Below are positions 36,389 through 44,606 of a DNA stretch of 64,000 bases, piece by piece. The position numbers were made by a program, and so were the translations under genes. Every line of letters starts with the position of its first letter. Positions within the stretch are counted from its first letter, which is position 1. The stretch covers positions 214,471 through 278,470 of the forward strand of contig JAQSWM010000008.1 in NCBI GenBank assembly GCA_029266635.1. Reading direction: 5' to 3'. Origin of the DNA: Sphingobacteriaceae bacterium (GTDB lineage: Bacteria; Bacteroidota; Bacteroidia; Sphingobacteriales; Sphingobacteriaceae). The notes beneath the pieces are model-generated. The model made no database searches and was not told the DNA's origin. It was given only the letters and a program-made list of their open reading frames with translations.

Positions 36389-37533
36389 GATAAGGTTAGG
36401 TTCATTTCAATAAATACCATGCTGCAATCATCCACCTGCTCTTTACTGTTATCTTTCAAAAAGGTTACATTTTTTATTTTCTCGAACGAGTTTGGCTGAG
36501 CGAGCACCGGCGATACCAGTTCCACAAATAAATTGTAATCACTCTTTTTACCCGCCTCATCCTCAAAATCAATCATACCATCAGTAATGGCCACAAGCTT
36601 ATCGCCAGGCTTCAGTTGTATAGCATGTTCATCATGCCCGCCATCCGGGAACAAGCCGAGCAGCAAGCCCGCCGAGGCAAGCGTTCGCACTTTATCTTCT
36701 TCCGCGTTGTAGTACACCAGGGGCAAATCGCCGGCACCGGAGTACAGCAGCTTACCGGTTTTATTCTCCAGCTGTATCAGCGAGAGCGTTGAAAGCACAT
36801 CGCTCAGCACCGGGTCCAGGCAAATTACGTTGTTGATCTTCTGAAGGATGCTCGCTGTGGAAACATTTCCATCCAACACGCACAGCCTCACTGCCGACCG
36901 TATGTAGCTCAGGAAGTTAAAAGAAAAAAACCAGGCTCCCCACTTTTTGCCCATCACATCGCCCAAAACAATAAATGTGTACTGATCATCGACCTGAATA
37001 AAATCTATAAAATCGCCGCCCGGATAATTCTGAAAAGTTTTATGCCAGAACTCAATGCCAAAGCCATTTATTTGTGGCGATTGCTGCGGAACTGAGCGAA
37101 GATTCAGCGCCTCAGCCGTGATGCGTAATTCCTGTAAGGAGCGCTCATGCTGCTCGCGGACGGTGGAGAGCAGATTGTTAACCTTCGAGATGATAACCGG
37201 TATCGGCGTATCCTTGCCGATATAATCAACGGCCTGCAGGTCAAGCCCCTGCATCATCATTTCCTCGTTATCAAAAGAAGTGAAAAAAATGAAGGGTATG
37301 TCTTTTAGGGAATTGTCTTCAAGCAGTTTCTGCCTGAAAAGAAAGCCATTGGTGACCGGCATTTCATAATCTGAAATGATAATATCAGGCTTTTCAACGG
37401 CTAAAATCCGGAAAGCTTCTTCGACAGACTCGGCCTTCAGGCAATAAAAGCCTTCCTTTACCATCGCCCTGCCCATCAGCTCGAGCATGAAGAAACTGTC
37501 GTCTACAAGAAGGATTTTCTTTTCTGCGGGCAT
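36385..37533 (-). CDS. Response regulator with PP2C/SpoIIE phosphatase output (RsbU-like)
   Basis: 382 residues. The receiver at 1-125 has D-D pair LLVDDS, phospho-acceptor D55 in IISDYEMP and a Lys in YIGKDT. A short coiled linker (~125-145) leads to a SpoIIE-type phosphatase (~165-380) with metal-binding acidic residues in GGDFIDF, LGDVMGKK and ITDGMIDFED. A phosphorylated receiver is expected to switch the phosphatase on, dephosphorylate the STAS protein and free the target. No cognate kinase is adjacent. Confidence 0.92.
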   Translation of the reverse strand: MPAEKKILLVDDSFFMLELMGRAMVKEGFYCLKAESVEEAFRILAVEKPDIIISDYEMPVTNGFLFRQKLLEDNSLKDIPFIFFTSFDNEEMMMQGLDLQAVDYIGKDTPIPVIISKVNNLLSTVREQHERSLQELRITAEALNLRSVPQQSPQINGFGIEFWHKTFQNYPGGDFIDFIQVDDQYTFIVLGDVMGKKWGAWFFSFNFLSYIRSAVRLCVLDGNVSTASILQKINNVICLDPVLSDVLSTLSLIQLENKTGKLLYSGAGDLPLVYYNAEEDKVRTLASAGLLLGLFPDGGHDEHAIQLKPGDKLVAITDGMIDFEDEAGKKSDYNLFVELVSPVLAQPNSFEKIKNVTFLKDNSKEQVDDCSMVFIEMNLTLS

Positions 37534-37542
37534 TTGGAAGTT

Positions 37543-38052
37543 TTACTTCTTTCCCAGCTTAATGAAAGATGAGATCAGTAAATATACACCAGTAAAAACA
37601 ACGAGCAAGGAAATTACATCCATTAATGTCACACCGTCGTTTGCGTTGAGGTAAAATAACGTAAACATCTCAAAATAAGGAGGTGCCGGCATAATGATCA
37701 TGCCGAAGCCTAACCCCACCATGGTAAGCGATATGACCATCTGGACTACCAGGCGCATATTTTCAAGCACCAGGTAGCGCTTAGACATTTTACTGTCAAG
37801 CTCGTGCTGCGACAATAACAACTCCAGGTTATCTGCGATGTCGGCTCTTGAAAGTTCGTCGCTGTCACTGATAATCCGGAACGCCTTGAAGCTGTCGAGG
37901 GAGTTAGATCTTTCTACAGCATCATTAAAGCGCCTCTGCAAAGCAGTTCTTGCCTCCTGATCCATGCGATTATCGTCAAGCAAATCAATCAGCTCATCAA
38001 GCTTTTTGTGAGCAGTTGCAGAAGCTGATTCAATTTTGCTATAACTTATCAC
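37543..38052 (-). CDS. Membrane protein at the head of the partner-switching operon
   Basis: 169 residues. The N-terminal ~95 are a charged cytoplasmic helical region (DLLDDNRMDQEARTALQRRF). Two hydrophobic helices follow (~103-122 and ~142-162) around a short loop with PAPPYFEMF. The family is not recognised. It lies nine bases upstream of the phosphatase and is probably the first gene of the operon, possibly a sensor or anchor for it (inference from position). Confidence 0.7.
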   Translation of the reverse strand: MISYSKIESASATAHKKLDELIDLLDDNRMDQEARTALQRRFNDAVERSNSLDSFKAFRIISDSDELSRADIADNLELLLSQHELDSKMSKRYLVLENMRLVVQMVISLTMVGLGFGMIIMPAPPYFEMFTLFYLNANDGVTLMDVISLLVVFTGVYLLISSFIKLGKK

Positions 38053-38129
38053 GATGAGTTGTTTGGTGCAGAATTAATTATGTTATTTTAACAGCTTCTA
38101 CGGTAAAGTCCACAGAACGTTTCATAAAC

Positions 38130-39053
38130 ATGAAAAGAGTTTCGGTTATCACTGTCAACTACAATCAGCCCTCGGTTACTGAAGAGCTTCTTGTATCAAT
38201 TCTATCTAAAAACACGTATCCGGAACTTGAGATAATAGTAGTGGATAACGGCAGTGCCGAAGACAAAACATCTCACTGGCGACAGCAATACCCGTTTGTT
38301 AAGTTCATACGAAGTGAAGTGAATCTCGGTTTTGCGGGAGGAAATAATCTCGGAATAAGAAATGCAACAGGCGATTATCTTTTTCTGGTGAATAATGATA
38401 CCGAATTTACCGAAAAACTGGTTAAAACCTTAGTTGAAACGCTCGATACGCATCCCCGGGTTGCCGTTGTGAGCCCCAAAATCCGCTACTTCCAACAGTG
38501 TGATGTCATTCAGTATGTTGGCTTTACGCCGATGAATATGTACACCGCCCAGAACGCCAGCCCCGGGCAATTCGAGAAAGACACTGGCCAATACGATAAC
38601 CTGGTGCAACCCACCGGCTTTGCCCACGGCGCAGCCATGATGATACGTAAAGAAGCAATTAATAAAGTTGGCTTGATGGCAGAAAACTTCTTTTTGTATT
38701 ACGAAGAAATGGACTGGTGCGAGCGCTTTAAACGTGCCGGGTACGAAATTTGGGTGAACACCAACGCACTGATTTATCACAAGGAATCTGTTTCTGTGGG
38801 ACAGAAAAGCGCACTGAAAGAATACTTCATGAACCGCAACCGCATCCTCTTCATCCGCAGGAATGCGCCGCTTCCCGCAAGGCTCACCTTTTACCTGCAT
38901 TTCGGGCTGCTGGTAACTCCCAGAAACATCCTGAATTATCTCAAAAATAGACAATACGGTTTCACCAACTGGCTTTTAAAAGGCATTTGGTGGAATGTTG
39001 CCCATTCTAAAAATAGCACCAATGTCGGCTATCCTCTCAAAGCAATCAAATAA
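38130..39053 (+). CDS. GT2 family glycosyltransferase, rhamnosyltransferase-like
   Basis: 307 residues, no TM segment. It has the WbbL/RfbF-type core: VITVNYNQPSVTEELL, IIVVDNGSAED, FVKFIRSEVNLGFAGGNNLGI, LFLVNNDTEF (NDT in place of DxD, as usual here), and FFLYYEEMDWCERFKRAGY (EEMDW). It adds a sugar, often rhamnose, to a cell-surface glycan acceptor; the exact sugar is unknown. The stop codon is followed at once by the ATG of the next glycosyltransferase, so they form a pair. It diverges from the partner-switching operon across 77 bases. Confidence 0.9.
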   Translation: MKRVSVITVNYNQPSVTEELLVSILSKNTYPELEIIVVDNGSAEDKTSHWRQQYPFVKFIRSEVNLGFAGGNNLGIRNATGDYLFLVNNDTEFTEKLVKTLVETLDTHPRVAVVSPKIRYFQQCDVIQYVGFTPMNMYTAQNASPGQFEKDTGQYDNLVQPTGFAHGAAMMIRKEAINKVGLMAENFFLYYEEMDWCERFKRAGYEIWVNTNALIYHKESVSVGQKSALKEYFMNRNRILFIRRNAPLPARLTFYLHFGLLVTPRNILNYLKNRQYGFTNWLLKGIWWNVAHSKNSTNVGYPLKAIK

Positions 39054-40232
39054 ATGAAATTTTCTTTCTGGCTCAGCCTTTTCCTGATAGTGTACACGTT
39101 TGTAGGCTATGGTTTAGTGCTCTACATCCTGATGAAGTTGCGCCAGGCGATAAAAGGCAAGCGCCCGATCCCTATCGCCGATCCCGAAACTCTTCCCACC
39201 TGCACCCTCGTGGTAGCTGCTTACAATGAGGAAGATTACATCGTCGATAAGATCAGGAACACCCTTGAACTGAATTACCCAAAGGATAACCTGAAGCTGC
39301 TTTTCATCACCGACGGCTCTTCCGACAGCACGCCCGACATTATTGCCCGCTATCCCGAGATCCAGCTCATGCACAGCCCGGAGCGCCGCGGCAAAATCGC
39401 AGCAGTTCACCGTGCAACAGATGAAGTTGATACGGAAGCCATCGTTTTTACTGATGCCAACACTTTCCTGAACAAGGATGCGCTTATTAATATTTGTCGG
39501 CATTACAGCGATCCTACAGTTGGTGCTGTGGCTGGAGAAAAGCGGGTGCATGCCGATGAACAGGCAGACGCGAGTTCGGCGGGCGAAGGCTTTTACTGGA
39601 AATACGAGTCGAAGTTGAAGCAATGGGATTCTGAACTGTATTCGGTTGTGGGTGCGGCGGGCGAGTTGTTCAGCGTGCGGAAGGAATTGTACCAGCCGGT
39701 TTCGAGCGATGCGATTATTGATGATTTTATGATCTCGATGCTGATTGCGAAGAAAGGCTACCGTATTATTTATGAGCCTGAGGCGTACGCGGTGGAAACA
39801 GCATCAGAAAACGTGACGGAAGAGTTGAAACGCAAGGTGCGCATCGCCGCAGGCGGGATGCAGTCCATTATCTGGCTAGCCGATATGCTGAACATCTTCA
39901 AATATGGCATGCTGAGTTTTCAATACATCAGCCACCGGGTTTTGCGCTGGACCATCACTCCTTTCCTGCTTATACTAGCGTTTGTTTTAAATATCCTGAT
40001 TGTTCTGAATGATTGCGATTGTTGGATTTATCCGGTGCTATTGGCCTTCCATGTTTTGTTTTACCTCCTCGCCTTTCTGGGGTTCGTGCTGGAGAAACGA
40101 AAACTGCGGGTTAAGGCGTTGTTTGTGCCTTACTATTTCTGTGTGATGAACTATGCGGTTCTGGCGGGAATTATCCGATATTTCAGAAAGCAGCAGAGTG
40201 CCGCCTGGGAGAAATCTAAGAGGAAGGGGTGA
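39054..40232 (+). CDS. Membrane GT2 glycosyltransferase
   Basis: 392 residues: one N-terminal TM helix, a GT2 domain with VVAAYNEEDYI, ITDGSSD, FTDANTF (DxN), VGAAGELFSVRKELY and IIDDFMISMLIAKKGYR, followed by RKVRIAAGGMQ. Three or four C-terminal TM helices follow (~290-375). The complete motif set predicts an active enzyme of the hyaluronan/chitin-synthase-like membrane class, building or extending an exported glycan. It directly abuts the preceding glycosyltransferase. Confidence 0.9.
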   Translation: MKFSFWLSLFLIVYTFVGYGLVLYILMKLRQAIKGKRPIPIADPETLPTCTLVVAAYNEEDYIVDKIRNTLELNYPKDNLKLLFITDGSSDSTPDIIARYPEIQLMHSPERRGKIAAVHRATDEVDTEAIVFTDANTFLNKDALINICRHYSDPTVGAVAGEKRVHADEQADASSAGEGFYWKYESKLKQWDSELYSVVGAAGELFSVRKELYQPVSSDAIIDDFMISMLIAKKGYRIIYEPEAYAVETASENVTEELKRKVRIAAGGMQSIIWLADMLNIFKYGMLSFQYISHRVLRWTITPFLLILAFVLNILIVLNDCDCWIYPVLLAFHVLFYLLAFLGFVLEKRKLRVKALFVPYYFCVMNYAVLAGIIRYFRKQQSAAWEKSKRKG

Positions 40233-40299
40233 TAACTATACTTTGACATTAGGTTTATAATCCTTCGAAAGGCGTTGAACGCTTGTGATTTTATCTTTC

Positions 40300-40806
40300 A
40301 TGATGCGATATAAGTTAAAAATCAATCTTAAGTATCAGCTTACTGCATTAATGCCATTGGTTATAATGGTCGCTGTTCTCACATTAACAGCATATTTTTT
40401 ATATGAGGAGAAACTCGGATATGCAGGTTTTCAAAAAGCAATAGCTATAACCTGCGGTTTGCTTGTTTGTCCTGTGTTGTTTTTACATCTAGAGTATTTG
40501 ATAAACGATTACAAGTTAAACGTTGAAATCATTCCCGAAAAAAAAGAAATCACTATAAGTAGGAAAAATACACATCGGATAGTGAAATTCGATGCGATCA
40601 GTGAACTCAATCTTTTTGGAGAAACAAAGGATTTTAACAACCTTCCATTTCAAAATTATAGATATTATCGTGTTAAGTTACAGGATAATACATCATTTAC
40701 AATATCGTGTTTTTCAGCGAGAAGATTAGAAGAGATTTTTAGGGGAGTGCCATTTAGGACAACACGAAGGCTGTATGCAAGTATGTTATTTGAAAACACT
40801 AGGTAG
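40300..40806 (+). CDS. AT-rich two-TM hypothetical membrane protein
   Basis: 168 residues from ATG 40300 (or 40303; an in-frame GTG lies 15 bases upstream). Two hydrophobic helices (~15-37 and ~48-68) are followed by a PH-like strand-rich cytoplasmic part (IIPEKKEITISRKN...FDAISELNLFG...YYRVKLQDNTSFTISCFSARRLEEIF). The gene is markedly more AT-rich than its neighbours, which suggests recent acquisition. Its 3' end overlaps the transposase frame by 32 bases. No family is recognised beyond a general PH-domain resemblance. Confidence 0.65.
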   Translation: MMRYKLKINLKYQLTALMPLVIMVAVLTLTAYFLYEEKLGYAGFQKAIAITCGLLVCPVLFLHLEYLINDYKLNVEIIPEKKEITISRKNTHRIVKFDAISELNLFGETKDFNNLPFQNYRYYRVKLQDNTSFTISCFSARRLEEIFRGVPFRTTRRLYASMLFENTR

Positions 40807-41332
40807 GTTAAGCGCAGCGCTTTCGTCTAGCTTTGCCGTGGTACAATGGGTTGATGCCCTGAGCCGCCAGCCGTATAAAGATATCATCATAGATTCGCTG
40901 CGATACTGCCAGGAGCACAAGGGGATGATCCTATATGCTTATGTGGTGATGAGCAATCATGTGCATTTGATCTGTGCGGCACAAGACGGTTATAATCTGT
41001 CGGATATTATACGTGACATGAAAAAACATACCAGCAAGAAACTGCTGGAAGCAATTCAAAACAATCCTCATGAAAGCCGAAAAAATTGGATGATGTGGAT
41101 TTTCAAATCGGCTGGAGAACACAATCCCAACAACAAAGAGTTCCAGTTCTGGCAACAAGACAATCGCCCAATTCAGTTAAGTACAGCGGAAATGGCAAGG
41201 CAAAGGCTCGATTACATTCATCAAAACCCGGTGAAAGAAGGCTTGGTTAAAGAAGCGCAAGACTATATTTACAGTAGCGCAGCTAATTATTGCTCTGAGC
41301 CAGGACTGACACCTGTTGAGTTTCTGTTTTGA
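40775..41332 (+). mobile_element. REP-associated tyrosine transposase (RAYT, IS200/Y1-like), probably 5'-truncated
   Basis: 185 residues in the open frame. From about residue 20 it matches the Bacteroidetes RAYT family: FAVVQWVDALSRQPYKDIIIDSLRYCQ, the HUH motif YVVMSNHVHLI, QFWQQDNRPIQLST and the Tyr-bearing LDYIHQNPVKEGLV. The usual N terminus before FAVV (first beta strand) is missing and replaced by sequence overlapping the end of the upstream gene. A one-base offset is visible in TTCGTC-T-AGCTTTGCC (~40828). The copy may be inactive. It is followed by four REP hairpins, its natural substrates. Confidence 0.85.
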
Positions 41333-41686
41333 AGTTCTGAAGTTCGGGAAACTTCTTTTTATTGACGAAGCTTAAGTTAGCCCCTACGTAGCCCGAGCTT
41401 CAAACTTAAGCCAGCAACAGCCAGCAACAGATAGCTGTTGAGTTCCTGTTTTGAAGTTCTGGAAACTTCTTTTTATTGGCTAGGCTTAAGTTAGCCCTGC
41501 CTAGCCCGGAGCTTCAAACTTAAGCCAGCGCCGGAAAGCAGTTGAATTGCTGTTTTGAAGTTCCGGAAACTTCTTTTTATTAGGGAGGCTTAAGTTAGCC
41601 CTGCTTAGCCGGAGCTTCAAACTTAAGCCAGTATCGGAGGCTTAAGTTAGCCATTTCGAAGGCCGAGCTTCAAACTTAAGCCAGCG
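41315..41686. repeat. REP hairpin array derived from the transposase 3' end
   Basis: Three tandem units of ~122, 104 and ~95 bp plus a final partial unit. Each full unit starts with the last six codons of the transposase (GTTGAGTT(T/C)CTGTTTTGA or a close variant, at 41315, 41437 and 41541). Then comes a GAAGTT...AACTTC T-tract hairpin, then a palindrome with arms GGCTTAAGTT / AACTTAAGCC. The palindromes are at 41369-41412 (first base of the arm differs), 41483-41526, 41587-41629 and 41639-41682. A direct repeat CCAGCAACAG x2 lies at 41411-41430. Confidence 0.92.
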
Positions 41687-41716
41687 CCTGGTAAAAATTG
41701 CGATCCGTTCCTCTTC

Positions 41717-42103
41717 CTACAGGCCCAACACCCAGGTCACACCAAATCCATCAGCAACTTCTACCAGCTTTTGGCCATTATCGTTCCCGGGTTTATCAAA
41801 TGCCAATTTTTCAATAAGCCTTTTCCTTTCGGGAGCGCTTTTGCAAAGCAGAAAAACAGAAATGTAATTTCCAACCCTCCTGCCTTCGTTATGTACCAGG
41901 TCTGATCCGTAGATAGTGATCTTATCAGAAACCAACGAGCCACTGACAACCGGCTTTTCCGCAAAACCCTGCAACTCTTCCCCGAAGGTTTCAAATTGCA
42001 GGGCCCCTCCGAAACATGATTGGTAAAAGGTGAGTGCCCTTCGGCAGTTTCCCGAAAAGGTAATGAAGATCCCGCTTCTCAGCCCAACATCTCTATGCTT
42101 CAT
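41717..42103 (-). CDS. VOC-superfamily (glyoxalase/PhnB-like) protein
   Basis: 128 residues with the VOC pattern FITFSGNCRRALTFYQSCFGGALQFETF at the start, IYGSDLVHNEG in the middle and LVEVADGFGVTWVLGL at the end. Members of the PhnB-like branch are small metal-site or binding proteins, usually of unknown substrate. It is the last gene of a four-gene minus-strand unit with two SRPBCC proteins and a DoxX-like protein; the gap to the upstream gene is 13 bases. Confidence 0.82.
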   Translation of the reverse strand: MKHRDVGLRSGIFITFSGNCRRALTFYQSCFGGALQFETFGEELQGFAEKPVVSGSLVSDKITIYGSDLVHNEGRRVGNYISVFLLCKSAPERKRLIEKLAFDKPGNDNGQKLVEVADGFGVTWVLGL

Positions 42104-42116
42104 CTACGCAGTAGAA

Positions 42117-42566
42117 TTAAGCGTCGGGAATATCAGGCTCTACAAGTTTGATCAACTTTTCAAGCGATTCCTGCCAGCCCAGATAACACATCTCCGCCGG
42201 GATCATTTCAGGAATCCCTTCCTGAAACACCTTCAATTCGGTACCGCACGAAACCTGCTTCAGCCAAATGGTAGTGGTCATGGTACCGGGCAAATTAGGG
42301 TCATCAAACTTGTCGGAATATTTGATCAGTTCATTTGGTTTTATCTCCAGGTACTCGCCGCCAAACGAATGGCTGTGCTGGCTGCTGAAGTTCGTGAAGG
42401 TCATACTGAACTTTCCGCCCTGCTTGAAGTCAAATTCCTGAACGGTACAAAGAAAGCCGTAAGGAGGCAGCCAGTTTGAATGGGCCACCGGATCGGCAAA
42501 TGCCCGGAACAACTTTTCGGGAGTTGCTTTTACTACCCGATGCAATGAAACACTGTTGGTTGTCAT
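42117..42566 (-). CDS. SRPBCC/AHSA1 family protein
   Basis: 149 residues. Opens VSLHRVVKATPEKLFRAFADPVAHSNWLPP, followed by FDFKQGGKFSMTF and FGGEYLEIKPNELIKYSDKF, and ends WQESLEKLIKLVEP, the AHSA1-type START-like fold that encloses a hydrophobic cavity. The ligand is unknown. It lies between the DoxX-like and VOC genes in one transcription unit. Confidence 0.88.
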   Translation of the reverse strand: MTTNSVSLHRVVKATPEKLFRAFADPVAHSNWLPPYGFLCTVQEFDFKQGGKFSMTFTNFSSQHSHSFGGEYLEIKPNELIKYSDKFDDPNLPGTMTTTIWLKQVSCGTELKVFQEGIPEMIPAEMCYLGWQESLEKLIKLVEPDIPDA

Positions 42567-42599
42567 GGTATCTGTTTTTAGTGTTGAATATATTTTTCT

Positions 42600-43016
42600 T
42601 TAGGCACCAAATGCCTCCTGGTACGCTGCGGAGTCATAATCTGCCCTGCTCCTTGCCATTTTGTTATGGTAAATGTACGACACCGCAAGTGAGCCCAGCA
42701 CAACCAGCGGCATCAGCATATAGCCGATATTGTGATCTACCATAGCATGGCTGATGAATGCAAAGATCAGGTTGAAGGTAAGCCCTGCGTAAGCCCACTC
42801 TTTAAGTTTCGCGGGTGTTTTAGGATAAGCAATAGCGAAGACGCCAAGTACTTTACAGAAGGTAAGTGCGTAGGCAAAATAATCGGGATAACCGAGGGGC
42901 TTTGTGCCAAGGGTTACATACTGCGGAGCAAACAGCACCGTGCCAAGCGGCATCACACCTTCCCAAAGTACAATAAAAATAGTTGCAGCCCAAAAGGCGA
43001 TTTTAGTAGTTTTCAT
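42600..43016 (-). CDS. DoxX-like membrane protein
   Basis: 138 residues from ATG 43016. Four TM helices (about residues 5-25, 47-65, 72-92, 95-115) with WEGVMPLG, LGYPDYFAYALTFCKVLGV and YAGLTFNLIFAFISHAMVD motifs typical of DoxX-like proteins. Role uncertain; members are associated with redox and small-molecule handling. A frame starting 42 bases upstream is rejected because it overlaps the SRPBCC gene end and lacks a natural start. Confidence 0.85.
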   Translation of the reverse strand: MKTTKIAFWAATIFIVLWEGVMPLGTVLFAPQYVTLGTKPLGYPDYFAYALTFCKVLGVFAIAYPKTPAKLKEWAYAGLTFNLIFAFISHAMVDHNIGYMLMPLVVLGSLAVSYIYHNKMARSRADYDSAAYQEAFGA

Positions 43017-43038
43017 AATGTTGGTGTTTATTGGTTTT

Positions 43039-43461
43039 TTAAGGTTTGGATTCAACATATTTCACAAAACTGTTCAGGATAGATTGCCAGCCCTGCTTCT
43101 GAAATTCAGGGTCATTCTGAGTCTCAGAATCAAAAGTGGTTGCCACCATTGTTTTGCCATCCTGCTCGCTGAACAAGGTTGTGGCAGTTCTTCCATCAGG
43201 CATGGTGTAGGCAATTTCTTTGTGCAGCTCCACCCTGTCGTAAGTGCCTTCAAAGTCGAAGCCGAAGCTGCCGTCCTTCGCTTCCATGCGGTTCCTGAAC
43301 TTTCCTCCCACTCTCAGGTCATTCTCGCTGTTTGGTGTGTGCCAGCTTGGGTCGGCGGTGTTCCACTGCATGATGTCGGCTGGTGTATTCCAGGCTTCCC
43401 AAACTTTTGCAACCGGTGCATTCACCGTCGCTTCTACCGTGATCTTTGTTGATTGTGCCAT
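43039..43461 (-). CDS. SRPBCC/AHSA1 family protein
   Basis: 140 residues: ITVEATVNAPVAKVWEAWNTPADIMQWN at the start, DLRVGGKFRNRMEAKDGS, YTMPDGRTATTLF and a final GWQSILNSFVKYVES match the AHSA1-like START-fold family. First gene of the minus-strand unit 43461-41717, preceded by an exact TACCTTTG box, and divergent from the GlxA-type regulator, which may control it. Confidence 0.9.
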   Translation of the reverse strand: MAQSTKITVEATVNAPVAKVWEAWNTPADIMQWNTADPSWHTPNSENDLRVGGKFRNRMEAKDGSFGFDFEGTYDRVELHKEIAYTMPDGRTATTLFSEQDGKTMVATTFDSETQNDPEFQKQGWQSILNSFVKYVESKP

Positions 43462-43495
43462 TATATCTTTGTTTTATTGTTAGGTTTCTACAGTT

Positions 43496-43503
43496 CAAAG
43501 GTA
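43496..43503 (-). promoter_or_regulatory. -7 promoter box (TACCTTTG) for the SRPBCC-DoxX-SRPBCC-VOC unit
   Basis: Exact TAnnTTTG on the minus strand, 34 bases upstream of the ATG at 43461, in the 136-base region divergent from the AraC-type regulator. Confidence 0.55.
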
Positions 43504-43597
43504 GGATCAAGAACCAGATTCCGGCTGTTGCGATGGCGACAACCTGCGGGGGCAATTATGACAAACTATTTTCTACCTTAGGTCAAAGTTCGATGAT

Positions 43598-44593
43598 ATG
43601 CAGATTTCAGTCTTTGTCCCCGAATACGGCGTAATAGAAGCAGTTACGCCTCCGTACCGCTCCTTTCTTACCGCTAACGATTTTTTAACTGCGTTTGGCA
43701 AAAAGGCAGCTTTCGAAGTTGAGTACGTGGGCTTGCAGGAATACGTGCCGGCAAACAACGGCGAGTACACCATCAAAACCCATCGTCTGCTGAAAGATGT
43801 AAGCCAGACCGACCTGCTCATCATCCCGCCGACCTTCGGCGACACCGCTAAAGGCTTGGAAGCGAACAAAGAAGCAATCCCTTATTTCAAAGCGCTGCAT
43901 GGAAAAGGATCAAGCCTGGCAAGTTTGTGTATCGGTGCTTTTCTCCTTGCGGAAACCGGCTTGCTAAACGGCAAAAAATGCTCTACTCACTGGGCTTATA
44001 TCAGCGAGTTCAGAGAAAGGTATCCCGATGTGGACGTTGAAGACGGCACCATTATCACAGAACACGATAATATCTACAGCAGCGGCGGAGCAAGTAGCCT
44101 ATGGAACCTGGTCTTGTACCTAGTAGAAAAGTTCTCTGATCGGGAAACAGCGGTGATGATTTCAAAATACTTCGCCCTCGACATAGGCAGAGAAAGCCAG
44201 TCGCAATTTGCCATATTCCGCGGACAAAGAAGCCATCAGGATACCGAGATCCAGAAAGTGCAGGATTACATTGAGCAACACTACGCGGAGAAAATCACCA
44301 TAGATGTGTTGGCCGACCTCATCAGCACAGGCCGCCGCACCTTTGAAAGGCGCTTTAAAGAAGCTACCAACAACACGCCAATCGAGTATATACAACGGGT
44401 GCGGATAGAAGCCGCCAAAAGCCATTTTGAAGCTTCACGAAGGAACGTAACCGAAACGATGTTTGATGTAGGTTATACCGATACCAAAGCCTTCAGGGAA
44501 ATATTCAAAAAGATTACCGGCCTCACTCCTATTGAGTATCGCGACAAGTTCGCACGTGTGGGCAGCGCCGAAATCCTGAGCATGGCTAACTAA
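43598..44593 (+). CDS. GlxA-type transcriptional regulator (DJ-1/PfpI domain plus AraC HTH)
   Basis: 331 residues. The N-terminal class-I amidotransferase-like domain includes the nucleophile-elbow motif ASLCIGAFLLAETGLLNGKKCSTHW (Cys-Ile-Gly). The C-terminal ~100 residues form two AraC HTH motifs (TIDVLADLISTGRRTFERRFKEATNNTPIEYIQRVRIEAAK and NVTETMFDVGYTDTKAFREIFKKITGLTPIEYR). Such regulators sense small metabolites through the DJ-1 domain. It is divergent from the SRPBCC/DoxX unit and 13 bases upstream of the M24 peptidase gene. Confidence 0.94.
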   Translation: MQISVFVPEYGVIEAVTPPYRSFLTANDFLTAFGKKAAFEVEYVGLQEYVPANNGEYTIKTHRLLKDVSQTDLLIIPPTFGDTAKGLEANKEAIPYFKALHGKGSSLASLCIGAFLLAETGLLNGKKCSTHWAYISEFRERYPDVDVEDGTIITEHDNIYSSGGASSLWNLVLYLVEKFSDRETAVMISKYFALDIGRESQSQFAIFRGQRSHQDTEIQKVQDYIEQHYAEKITIDVLADLISTGRRTFERRFKEATNNTPIEYIQRVRIEAAKSHFEASRRNVTETMFDVGYTDTKAFREIFKKITGLTPIEYRDKFARVGSAEILSMAN

Positions 44594-44606
44594 GCAAACC
44601 TAACCC

